From Aminipila sp963524205 (GTDB lineage Bacteria > Bacillota > Clostridia > Peptostreptococcales > Anaerovoracaceae), in contig CAURED010000018.1 of assembly GCA_963524205.1 (NCBI GenBank), forward strand, positions 1 to 64,000: a DNA stretch of 64,000 bases. Reading direction: 5' to 3'. Position numbers and translations under genes: made by a program. Under the pieces are notes generated by a model that was given only the letters and a program-made list of their open reading frames with translations, was not told where the DNA came from and did not search any database. Shown one piece after another: positions 41,944 to 49,253 of the stretch (the stretch's first letter is position 1; the number at the start of each line of letters is the position of its first letter).

Positions 41944-42312
41944 CTATAATACTTCTGGTGCCAATGACACTATCTTCATAAAGCTCTTATCTCTAAGTTC
42001 TCTAGCTACTGGTCCGAAGATACGAGTTCCAACCGGATTCTTATCTTCTTTAATAATTACAGCTGCATTCTGATCGAACTTTACATAGCTTCCGTCATTT
42101 CTTCTAGCCCCAGTCTTAGTTCTTACTATTACAGCTCTTACAACGTCGCCTTTTTTTACAACGCCGCCGGGTGTTGCTTCTTTAACAGCGCAAACAATTA
42201 TATCTCCAATATTCGCACACTTACGGCTAGTACCGCCAAGAATACGGATACATAAAAGTTCTTTCGCACCTGAATTGTCAGCAACTTTTAATCTAGTTTC
42301 TGTCTGAATCAT
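41944..42312 (-). CDS. rplN: 50S ribosomal protein L14
   Basis: A 122-residue L14 starting MIQTETRLKVADNSGAKELL, with GTRIFGPVARELRDKSFMKI near the end. Length is exactly that of the family. Confidence 0.98.
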   Translation of the reverse strand: MIQTETRLKVADNSGAKELLCIRILGGTSRKCANIGDIIVCAVKEATPGGVVKKGDVVRAVIVRTKTGARRNDGSYVKFDQNAAVIIKEDKNPVGTRIFGPVARELRDKSFMKIVSLAPEVL

Positions 42313-42327
42313 AATCTGGTGCCTCCT

Positions 42328-42588
42328 TTACTTAACTTTTTCGATAATGTTAACAAGTCTCCATCTCTTATCCTTTGATAGAGGTCTTGTTTCCATGATT
42401 CTTACTTTATCTCCGATATTGCATTCGTTATTTTCATCGTGAGCCTTGACTTTCTTAGTTCTCTTTACGGCTTTTCCATAAAGGGAATGTCTTACGAAGT
42501 CTTCCATTGCAATAGTGATAGTCTTATCCATCTTATCACTTACCACGATACCGACCTTAGTCTTTCTTCTGTTTCTCTCAACAGTCAT
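42328..42588 (-). CDS. rpsQ: 30S ribosomal protein S17
   Basis: An 86-residue S17, an OB-fold 16S rRNA-binding protein, with KVGIVVSDKMDKTITIAMED and DKVRIMETRPLSKDKRWRLV. The gap to rpmC is 18 nt. Confidence 0.98.
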   Translation of the reverse strand: MTVERNRRKTKVGIVVSDKMDKTITIAMEDFVRHSLYGKAVKRTKKVKAHDENNECNIGDKVRIMETRPLSKDKRWRLVNIIEKVK

Positions 42589-42606
42589 ATTACATCCTCC
42601 TTTCTA

Positions 42607-42810
42607 TTAGCCCTGAACCTTCTGAAGTTCTTTTTCTCTGATAATGGTTTTAACTTTAGCAATCTGCTTTTTAGCTTCTCTTAATTTTATAGGGTTTTCT
42701 AACTGACCAGTTACATGTTGAAATCTTAAGTTGAATAATTCATTCTTCATCTTCTTTAATTCAGTAACAAGTTCAGCGTCTGTCATTTCTCTCATTTTAT
42801 TTAATTCCAT
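42607..42810 (-). CDS. rpmC: 50S ribosomal protein L29
   Basis: A 67-residue two-helix L29 with ELKKMKNELFNLRFQHVTGQ followed by LENP. It overlaps the rplP stop by 1 nt. Confidence 0.98.
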   Translation of the reverse strand: MELNKMREMTDAELVTELKKMKNELFNLRFQHVTGQLENPIKLREAKKQIAKVKTIIREKELQKVQG

Positions 42811-43244
42811 TATGCTTCACCACCCTCTGCTAATTCTTGGCCTTTGATGGCAAACTTACACTGTACAGGTAGTTTGTGCATTGCAAGACGCATAGCTTCT
42901 CTAGCCTGCTCTTCTGTAACGCCTGCTATTTCAAACATTACTCTACCTGGTTTAACAACTGCTACCCAATACTCAGGAGCACCTTTACCGGAACCCATAC
43001 GTACTTCGGCTGGCTTCTTTGTAACCGGCTTGTGTGGGAAAATATCAATATATACTTTACCACCTCTCTTAATAGATCTTGTCATAGCTATTCTGGCAGC
43101 CTCGATCTGGTTAGAGGTGATCCAACCACATTCCTGTGAAACTAGACCGTATTCACCATAAGCAATTTTATTGCCCTTAGTTGCAACGCCTTTCATTCTT
43201 CCTCTGTGGACTCTTCTACGTTTAACGCGCTTTGGCATTAACAT
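42810..43244 (-). CDS. rplP: 50S ribosomal protein L16
   Basis: A 144-residue L16 starting MLMPKRVKRRRVHRGRMKG, with GMGSGKGAPEYWVAVVKPGR-type sequence (here RMGSGKGAPEYWVAVVKPGR). The ATG follows AAGGAGGAAG. The 76-nt gap from rpsC is larger than its neighbours. Confidence 0.98.
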   Translation of the reverse strand: MLMPKRVKRRRVHRGRMKGVATKGNKIAYGEYGLVSQECGWITSNQIEAARIAMTRSIKRGGKVYIDIFPHKPVTKKPAEVRMGSGKGAPEYWVAVVKPGRVMFEIAGVTEEQAREAMRLAMHKLPVQCKFAIKGQELAEGGEA

Positions 43245-43320
43245 CGCTGTCTTCCTCCTTTCTCTTGCCGACAGTACAAATCACTTATATCTAGCATTTT
43301 GTACCCGGCACCTCTATCTA

Positions 43321-44205
43321 TTATTCAGTCACTTCTACGTTTTGTTCAACAGCAGTTTCAACTGCAGGAGCAGCTTCAACCTTTGGAGTTTTTCTTACTC
43401 TTGGATTTACTGCCTTTGGAAGTTCTGGCTTAGCATCCCTGTTGTCTCTTCTAGGTCTTCTATCACCATCCCTGTTGTCTCTTCTAGGTCTTCTGTCACC
43501 GTCTCTATTGTCTCTATTGTCTCTTCTATCTCTTCTTCCTTCTTTTTCTTCAGGAATTGGGCTCTTTAGTCCCTTGTCAAGAATTTCTCCGTGGTTAATC
43601 CAAACCTTAACACCGATCTTACCATAAGTAGTATCAGCTTCAGCAAAACCGTAGTCAATATTAGCTCTTAAAGTGTGTAGAGGAACATTACCTTCGCTGT
43701 ACTTTTCATTTCTAGCGATTTCAGCTCCGCCAAGTCTGCCTGAACAAAGAACCTTAATACCCTTTGCACCAGACTTCATTGTTCTACCGATAGCCTGCTT
43801 CATAGCTCTTCTGAAAGAAATTCTTCTTTCTAGTGCCTGTGCAATACTTTCAGCAGTAAGCTGTGCATCCATCTCAACCTTCTTGATTTCAACGATGCTG
43901 ATTTCAACTTCCTTACCTGTCATCTTAACGATGTCCTTCTTAAGTGCGTCAATACCGTCTCCAGCTCTTCCGATTACCATACCTGGCTTACCAGTTAATA
44001 CGATAACCTTAATTTTTCCTGCTGCTGCTCTTTCAATTAAAATTCTTGAAACGCCTGCAACATATAATTTCTTCTTTGTATATTCTCTAACCTTCTGGTC
44101 TTCAACAAGAAAATCAGCAAACTTATTCTTGCCTGCATACCATTTGGAATCCCAGTCTTTTATAACTCCCACTCTTAAACCATGTGGACTTACTTTCTGA
44201 CCCAT
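43321..44205 (-). CDS. rpsC: 30S ribosomal protein S3 with a long charged C-terminal extension
   Basis: The first 217 or so residues are a normal S3, with MGQKVSPHGLRVGVIKDWDS, the KH domain VIVLTGKPGMVIGRAGDGID and the C-terminal KVWINHGEILDKG. The protein then continues to 294 residues. The extra part begins with an Arg/Asp/Asn-rich stretch containing GDRRPRRDNRD twice in tandem (11 residues each; DNA units 43434-43466 and 43467-43499). It ends with a Lys/Pro/Val tail that turns acidic at the terminus. Extensions of S3 occur in some bacteria, but this RD-repeat form is uncommon. The gap to rplV is 17 nt. Confidence 0.97.
   Translation of the reverse strand: MGQKVSPHGLRVGVIKDWDSKWYAGKNKFADFLVEDQKVREYTKKKLYVAGVSRILIERAAAGKIKVIVLTGKPGMVIGRAGDGIDALKKDIVKMTGKEVEISIVEIKKVEMDAQLTAESIAQALERRISFRRAMKQAIGRTMKSGAKGIKVLCSGRLGGAEIARNEKYSEGNVPLHTLRANIDYGFAEADTTYGKIGVKVWINHGEILDKGLKSPIPEEKEGRRDRRDNRDNRDGDRRPRRDNRDGDRRPRRDNRDAKPELPKAVNPRVRKTPKVEAAPAVETAVEQNVEVTE
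43434..43499 (-). repeat. 33-bp tandem repeat inside rpsC
   Basis: Two 33-bp units that differ by a single base encode an 11-residue Arg/Asp-rich repeat; a degenerate partial unit continues to about 43530. The unit length is a whole number of codons, so copy number can change without frameshift. Confidence 0.85.
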
Positions 44206-44222
44206 TCAATGAACCTCCTATC

Positions 44223-44558
44223 TTAGTTTTTTTCCTTAAGAGTAACGCCAATGTGACTACTTCTCTTTAGGATTGTTGATGCTCTACCTTGTGATCCAGC
44301 TCTCCATCTCTTCAGAGTTGGTCCCTGATGAGCATAAACCTCAGCAACATATAGGTTATCTGGATTCATGTCAAAGTTGTTTTCAGCGTTTGCAGCGGCA
44401 GACTTAACAACCTTTTCAATTATTTCAGAACCCTTACCAGGTGTGAACTTTAAAATGGTAAGTGCCTCATTTAAATCTTTTCCTCTTACTAAGTCAGTAA
44501 TAGGCTTTAGCTTTATAGGAGACATTCTTACATATTTTGCAATTGCTCTTGCTTCCAT
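44223..44558 (-). CDS. rplV: 50S ribosomal protein L22
   Basis: A 111-residue L22 with RAIAKYVRMSPIKLKPITDL and the tunnel-lining loop end region GPTLKRWRAGSQGRASTILK followed by RSSHI. The gap to rpsS is 19 nt. Confidence 0.98.
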   Translation of the reverse strand: MEARAIAKYVRMSPIKLKPITDLVRGKDLNEALTILKFTPGKGSEIIEKVVKSAAANAENNFDMNPDNLYVAEVYAHQGPTLKRWRAGSQGRASTILKRSSHIGVTLKEKN

Positions 44559-44577
44559 CTTCTTACATCTCCTTTAC

Positions 44578-44856
44578 TTATTTTTTCTTAGTAGTTTTGT
44601 CAGCAACATGACCTCTGTAAGTTCTTGTTGGAGCAAATTCTCCAAGTCTGTGTCCTACCATATCTTCCGTGATATATACAGGAACGTGCTTCTTACCGTC
44701 ATGCACTGCAATTGTGTGACCCACCATCTGTGGGAATATTGTAGATGGCCTTGACCATGTCTTGATTACTTTCTTTTCGTTAGCTTCGTTCATCGCCATG
44801 ATAGACTTCAAAAGCTTAGCGTTTACGAAAGGGCCCTTTTTAAGTGATCTACCCAT
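44578..44856 (-). CDS. rpsS: 30S ribosomal protein S19
   Basis: A 92-residue S19 starting MGRSLKKGPFVNAKLLKSI, with TWSRPSTIFPQMVGHTIAVH and the HRLGEFAPTRTYRGH signature. Confidence 0.98.
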   Translation of the reverse strand: MGRSLKKGPFVNAKLLKSIMAMNEANEKKVIKTWSRPSTIFPQMVGHTIAVHDGKKHVPVYITEDMVGHRLGEFAPTRTYRGHVADKTTKKK

Positions 44857-44871
44857 TATCTATGCTCCTTC

Positions 44872-45705
44872 CTATTTTTCATTTCTTTTCTTTACGATAT
44901 ACTGATTAGAGGCCTTATTCTTCTTTCTAGTCTTAAGACCAAGAGCAGGCTTACCCCAAGGAGTAACTGGACTAACTCTACCGATACCAGCCTTACCTTC
45001 ACCACCACCATGAGGGTGATCGTTAGGGTTCATTACAGAACCTCTTACTGTAGGTCTCCAACCCATGTGTCTCTTTCTACCAGCTTTACCGATTTGAATA
45101 TTAGAATGTTCACCATTTCCAACTTCACCGATAGTAGCTCTGCATTCCATTCTAACTTTTCTAACTTCTCCGGAAGGTAGTCTAACCTGAGCATATTCAC
45201 CTTCCTTAGCCATAAGCTGAGCGCCATTACCAGCAGATCTAACTAGCTGAGCACCTTTACCATGCTTAAGTTCGATGTTATGAATAATTGTACCTACTGG
45301 AATATTTGCAAGTGGAAGTGTATTTCCTACTTTAATATCAGCATCAGTGCCTGATACGATTACATCACCAACATATAACTTGTTAGGAGCAATGATATAT
45401 CTCTTTTCACCATCAGCATAAACAATTAATGCGATGTTTGCACTTCTGTTTGGATCATACTCAATTGTAGCAACCTTACCTGGAACACCGTCCTTATTTC
45501 TCTTAAAGTCGATGATTCTATATTTAGGTCTGTATCCACCGCCTCTGTGTCTTACTGTAATCTTACCTCTAACATTTCTTCCGGAATGCTTCTTAAGAGT
45601 TACTGTAAGAGACTTTTCTGGTGTACTTGTTGTAATTTCTTCAAATGTTGAAACCGTCATTCCTCTTAATCCAGGAGTGGTCGGATTATACTTTTTGATT
45701 CCCAT
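44872..45705 (-). CDS. rplB: 50S ribosomal protein L2
   Basis: A 277-residue L2, essential for peptidyl-transferase centre assembly. It has RNVRGKITVRHRGGGYRPKY and the C-terminal signature RGSVMNPNDHPHGGGEGKAG with the key histidine. The gap to rpsS is 15 nt. Confidence 0.98.
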   Translation of the reverse strand: MGIKKYNPTTPGLRGMTVSTFEEITTSTPEKSLTVTLKKHSGRNVRGKITVRHRGGGYRPKYRIIDFKRNKDGVPGKVATIEYDPNRSANIALIVYADGEKRYIIAPNKLYVGDVIVSGTDADIKVGNTLPLANIPVGTIIHNIELKHGKGAQLVRSAGNGAQLMAKEGEYAQVRLPSGEVRKVRMECRATIGEVGNGEHSNIQIGKAGRKRHMGWRPTVRGSVMNPNDHPHGGGEGKAGIGRVSPVTPWGKPALGLKTRKKNKASNQYIVKKRNEK

Positions 45706-45720
45706 ATTTTTCGTCCCTCC

Positions 45721-46011
45721 TTATAGACCCTGGAAGAATTCGATTTCCTTACTGCTGTCAGTAAGAGTAACAATCGCCTTCTTTGAAGCCGCAGTTCTAC
45801 CTACGTTTCTTCCCATTCTCTTAACTTTACCTTGAACATTCATGATGTTTACTTTTTCTACTTCTACACCAAAGATTTCTTCGATAGCTAACTTAACTTC
45901 AGTTTTGTTAGTGTCTGTAGCAACTTTGAAAGTGTATTTCTTTTCCTGTGCGTTATCCATACTTGTTTCGGAGATAACCGGCTTAATAATTACGTCGTAA
46001 GCAGTTCTCAT
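45721..46011 (-). CDS. rplW: 50S ribosomal protein L23
   Basis: A 96-residue L23 with DVIIKPVISETSMDNAQEKK and VEKVNIMNVQGKVKRMGRNV. It forms the docking site at the exit tunnel. It overlaps rplD by 1 nt. Confidence 0.98.
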   Translation of the reverse strand: MRTAYDVIIKPVISETSMDNAQEKKYTFKVATDTNKTEVKLAIEEIFGVEVEKVNIMNVQGKVKRMGRNVGRTAASKKAIVTLTDSSKEIEFFQGL

Positions 46012-46634
46012 TATGAATACACCTCCTCAATTTTATTAATCGCTTCTTTAGTTACGATGAAGCTTGTGTAGTTGATAATCTCATACACATTCATTGTACC
46101 TACTAAAGCTGTTCTTACTCCTGGAATGTTAGCAGCTGATCTAATAACGTTTTCGTCTTTTTCAGCCAAAACAATTAATGTCTTCTTTGCAGCATTTACA
46201 TTTCCTAACACCTTAATCATTTCTTTTGTCTTAGGAGCATCAAAGTTTAATGCATCAAGCACAATAATTTCCTTTTCTGCAACCTTTGAGGAAAGCGCTG
46301 ACTTCATTGCAAGTCTTCTTAGCTTCTTAGGAACTGTATATCTGTAATCTCTTGGTTTTGGTGCGAATACTACACCACCACCAATCTGTGATGGGTCTGT
46401 TGTACTACCCTGTCTGTGACGACCAGTACCCTTCTGTCTGAAAGGCTTTCTACCGCCGCCTCTAACTTCGCCTCTATTTTTAGCTGACTGCGTACCTTGT
46501 CTTTGGTTAGCCAGATAATTTTTTACTACTGCATGAACAGCGTTCTCATTTGGTTCGATACCAAAAATCGCATCATTTAAATCAACGCTTCCAACTTCTG
46601 CTCCTGCCATGTTTAGCATAGTTATTTTTGCCAT
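46011..46634 (-). CDS. rplD: 50S ribosomal protein L4
   Basis: A 207-residue L4 with the long loop GQTRQGTQSAKNRGEV-like region (here NQRQGTQSAKNRGEVRGGGR) followed by KPFRQKGTGRHRQGS. In some bacteria L4 also represses the S10 operon through its leader. The gap to rplC is 30 nt. Confidence 0.98.
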   Translation of the reverse strand: MAKITMLNMAGAEVGSVDLNDAIFGIEPNENAVHAVVKNYLANQRQGTQSAKNRGEVRGGGRKPFRQKGTGRHRQGSTTDPSQIGGGVVFAPKPRDYRYTVPKKLRRLAMKSALSSKVAEKEIIVLDALNFDAPKTKEMIKVLGNVNAAKKTLIVLAEKDENVIRSAANIPGVRTALVGTMNVYEIINYTSFIVTKEAINKIEEVYS

Positions 46635-46664
46635 TTTCTACTTCCTCCTTTCTGAAGTTTTTAT

Positions 46665-47300
46665 CTATTTGTCCTGACCTTTTACTGCGTATTGAACACG
46701 TAGTAAGCCGCCCTTAGGACCAGGTACAGCGCCTCTTACAAGCATAAGATTTCTTTCTTCGATAACCTTTACTAATACAACGTTCTGTACAGTCACTGTA
46801 TCGCGACCCATTCTACCAGGACCATCGTTGCCCTTAAATACTCTTGAAGGATAAGTACCTGCAGCTAATGCACCAGCAAGTCTCTTGTGCTTTGAACCAT
46901 GAGTTGTAGGACCTCTCTGATGTCCGTGTCTCTTGATGTTACCCTGCGTTCCTTTACCCTTTGAAGTACCTGTTACGTCTAGCTTCTTGCCGATTTCAAA
47001 ATCAGCAGCTGTGATAGTCTGTCCAACTTCATAAACTTCACCATCTTCAAGTCTGAATTCAGCAAGGTGCTTCTTTAATCCAAGACCATTCTTAGTGAAG
47101 TGACCAGTTAACGGTTTGTTCACTCTGTGAGCTTTAGTATCTTCGAATCCAATCTGAACTGCTTCGTAACCGTCAGTTTCATTTGTCTTAACCTGAGTTA
47201 CTACTACAGGACCAGCTTCGATAACTGTTACAGGAATAACTTCTCCTGCTTCTGAGAAAATCTGAGTCATTCCGATTTTCTTTCCTAAGATAGTTTTCAT
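46665..47300 (-). CDS. rplC: 50S ribosomal protein L3
   Basis: A 211-residue L3 starting MKTILGKKIGMTQIFSEAGE, with the signature HGSKHKRLAGALAAGTYPSR. It is separated from rpsJ by a 209-nt gap filled by structured repeats, which is far longer than usual for this gene pair. Confidence 0.98.
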   Translation of the reverse strand: MKTILGKKIGMTQIFSEAGEVIPVTVIEAGPVVVTQVKTNETDGYEAVQIGFEDTKAHRVNKPLTGHFTKNGLGLKKHLAEFRLEDGEVYEVGQTITAADFEIGKKLDVTGTSKGKGTQGNIKRHGHQRGPTTHGSKHKRLAGALAAGTYPSRVFKGNDGPGRMGRDTVTVQNVVLVKVIEERNLMLVRGAVPGPKGGLLRVQYAVKGQDK

Positions 47301-47340
47301 ATTCTTCTCCTTTTCTACTTACAGCGGATTGCCCTGGTTT

Positions 47341-47488
47341 TGAACCCCTAACCCGATTCGTGGAACGAATCGTTGGTAGGTGTCATGCAAGAAATTCACA
47401 AATCTCTGATTTGTAGAATTTTACTGCGAACCCTCTTACCTGATTTGCAACGTAAATCGTTAGCGCTCACTCTCATGCAATCTTTCTA
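47341..47488 (-). repeat. Structured intergenic repeat, copy 4 (two tandem units, between rpsJ and rplC)
   Basis: Read on the minus strand, the unit at 47341-47427 has GCAGTAAAA, TACAAATCAGAGATTTGT, TTTCTTGCATGA, CCTACCAACGATTCG, loop TTCCA, CGAATCGGGTTAGGGGTTCA. It matches copy 2 closely, with the hairpin pair T-A changed to C-G. A second, more diverged unit at 47428-47488 has TTGCATGAG, CGATTTACGTTGCAAATCAG and a GGTTC end. Confidence 0.8.
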
Positions 47489-47509
47489 AGGGGAGTACCC
47501 TTATCACTA

Positions 47510-47821
47510 TTAAAGTTTGATTTCAATGTCTACACCAGCTGGTAAGTCAAGCTTCATTAAAGCATCAACTGTTTTAGGTGTAGTGTTTGTGATATCAATC
47601 AATCTCTTGTGAGTTCTCTGTTCGAACTGCTCTCTGCTGTCCTTATACTTATGAACTGCTCTTAAGATTGTTACCACTTCTTTTTCTGTTGGAAGCGGAA
47701 TAGGGCCTGAAACATCAGCACCTGTCTTCTTAGCTGTCTCAACAATTTTAGCTGCAGACAAATCTAATGACTTGTGGTCATATGCCTTAAGCTTAATTCT
47801 GATTTTTTGTTGTTCGCTCAT
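47510..47821 (-). CDS. rpsJ: 30S ribosomal protein S10
   Basis: A 103-residue S10 with the conserved KIRIKLKAYDHKSLDLSAAK and PLPTEKEVVTILRAVHKYKD. It also acts with NusB in antitermination. It is the first gene of the ribosomal block, behind a promoter at 48062-48090 and a leader of about 230 nt. The upstream neighbours tuf and fusA, common in other genomes, are absent here. Confidence 0.98.
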   Translation of the reverse strand: MSEQQKIRIKLKAYDHKSLDLSAAKIVETAKKTGADVSGPIPLPTEKEVVTILRAVHKYKDSREQFEQRTHKRLIDITNTTPKTVDALMKLDLPAGVDIEIKL

Positions 47822-48055
47822 TTTTCTTTCCTCCTATTTTTTTGTACGTTTTCGCTACGCCTGTACAAGGGGTTCTAACGCCTACTTTTGAACGCATGCG
47901 GTGGAATTGCTTACTTTGCACACGTCTCCGTGTGTTTCATTTTATTAACACAGACAAAAGCTGACGAATCCCTTCGCCCTCATCTAGTGAGGACAATTCT
48001 CAGTAGAAATTACCTGATAGCCCAGCAACTTCCTACTTCATCGCCTTAAGCAAGC
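47822..48055 (-). ncRNA. Long structured 5' leader of the S10 operon
   Basis: The leader of about 230 nt runs between the predicted start and rpsJ. It contains CACACG-GAGA-CGTGTG, a six-pair hairpin closed by a GNRA tetraloop (around 47920-47935), plus CCGCATGCG and a GTAC...GTAC dyad close to the ribosome site. Leaders at this position regulate S10 operons through L4 in other bacteria. This one does not match any leader I can name, so autoregulation is inference. Confidence 0.45.
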
Positions 48056-48061
48056 CTTTAC

Positions 48062-48090
48062 ACTATATAACACTTTTCAACTAAATGCAA
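48062..48090 (-). promoter_or_regulatory. Sigma-A promoter of the S10-spc-alpha block
   Basis: TTGCAT (48085-48090), a 17-nt spacer, then TATAGT (48062-48067) on the minus strand. The region upstream is A/T-tract rich, like an UP element. The predicted start is near 48055. Confidence 0.75.
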
Positions 48091-48238
48091 TACTTTTTTA
48101 AAAAATAATTGAGAGATTTCTTAACTTTTTTATAGGTTACATTTCCTTGTTTTCAATGCCTACAGGAGTCACCATCTATACACGCTCCCTAGTGTTTCGT
48201 ATGTTTTATCTTTAACTTATCTGTCTTTTTTATTCTCT
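48091..48238. other. Unassigned intergenic DNA upstream of the S10 promoter
   Basis: No gene is seen. The part nearest the promoter is an A/T-tract region. Around 48160-48200 a GC-richer island can pair GGAGCG with GACTCC imperfectly. I recognise no riboswitch or RNA family in it. Confidence 0.3.
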
Positions 48239-48239
48239 T

Positions 48240-48271
48240 TTTAAAACAATTTAGGAAAAAATTGTTTTAAA
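48240..48271. repeat. 13-bp perfect inverted repeat
   Basis: TTTAAAACAATTT (48240-48252) and AAATTGTTTTAAA (48259-48271) are separated by AGGAAA. It lies just beyond the pfkB terminator and could be a second terminator hairpin or a protein site. Confidence 0.6.
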
Positions 48272-48273
48272 TT

Positions 48274-48306
48274 ATAAAAACCCAGCAAATTCAACATTAC
48301 TGGGTT
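48274..48306 (-). terminator. Terminator of the nucleoside kinase pair
   Basis: AACCCAG and CTGGGTT arms with a loop of about 14 nt, followed by TTTTT on the minus strand, 18 nt after the stop codon. Confidence 0.8.
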
Positions 48307-48323
48307 ATAAAAATTATTTTATT

Positions 48324-49253
48324 TTATATACTTTTACTTATAAATCGTAGCTTTTCCTTCATGGCTGCAGGGCTCATCTCAGGATTCACTGCAGTTTTAG
48401 CCTCCATTGCAACTCTTGACGCTGCCATTCCGTAGAAGGAAGTTTCTATAATATTTCTTCCCCTTACGAAACTATCCATTATAGCTGCAGAAAAAGCATC
48501 TCCCGCTCCAGTTGCACTAACTATATCAACTTCACCTGGTCTTATAATACCTTCCTCAATGGTATCCTTATAGTATACGCCCCTCGCATTTAACGTAATA
48601 AAAACCTGTTTTACTCCCTGGGCAATAAAATATTTTCCAACATCAAGCAAATCTTTTTCATCTGTTATCTTAATTCCAGATAAAACTTCGGCTTCTCCTA
48701 CATTGGGTTTTACGGTATGAAATCTTCCTATATTCTTCTTTGATCGTTGCGCTTTTGGTGCAGAAACAGGATCCAAAAACAAAGGAACTCCTGAAAGTTT
48801 ATCCATAATATATTCTTGTACGTCGTCAGTTAAATTTGCATCAATCCCTACTATCTTGGAAGATTTAAGAAGCGGCATAGACCTGTCAATAATATCAATA
48901 GAAATGCGTTCCAGCACGTCCATGTTGCAAAGAGCCATCTCCATATCACCTATACTATTTAAAATCGACAAATACATAGCAGTATTTTCATCCTCGAGCA
49001 TATGAACATGTTCTACTCCTGCTCCCAGTGCAGACAGCTCTTGTATTGCCATTTTTCCTACAAAATCATGTCCTACAGCAGATATGAAAGAAACATTAGC
49101 CCCCATTCTGGCTAGATTTTCTGTTATATTCCTTCCAACACCACCATATGAAATGGATATTTTCCCTGGATTAGACTCTCCCTTTCTAAGCACATCATAA
49201 GGATGACCTTCAACGTCTACTGCAATGCCTCCAACAACAGTTATATCACTCAT
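48324..49253 (-). CDS. PfkB-family carbohydrate kinase, probably pseudouridine kinase
   Basis: A 309-residue ribokinase-fold enzyme. The first signature is SYGGVGRNITENLARMGANV near residue 35, and the second, with the catalytic aspartate and anion hole, is VSATGAGDAFSAAIM near residue 245. The N-terminal SYGGVGRNIAEN-like pattern and the central GDMEMALCNMDVLE resemble pseudouridine kinase PsuK, which phosphorylates pseudouridine before PsuG cleaves it. No psuG is in the window. It overlaps the upstream nucleoside kinase by 4 nt (ATGA), which supports a nucleoside substrate. Confidence 0.8.
   Translation of the reverse strand: MSDITVVGGIAVDVEGHPYDVLRKGESNPGKISISYGGVGRNITENLARMGANVSFISAVGHDFVGKMAIQELSALGAGVEHVHMLEDENTAMYLSILNSIGDMEMALCNMDVLERISIDIIDRSMPLLKSSKIVGIDANLTDDVQEYIMDKLSGVPLFLDPVSAPKAQRSKKNIGRFHTVKPNVGEAEVLSGIKITDEKDLLDVGKYFIAQGVKQVFITLNARGVYYKDTIEEGIIRPGEVDIVSATGAGDAFSAAIMDSFVRGRNIIETSFYGMAASRVAMEAKTAVNPEMSPAAMKEKLRFISKSI

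Noticed and set aside
42876..43139. Long open frames on the plus strand opposite the ribosomal genes
   Set aside because: They are shadows of strongly conserved minus-strand ribosomal genes and lack ribosome sites or family features.
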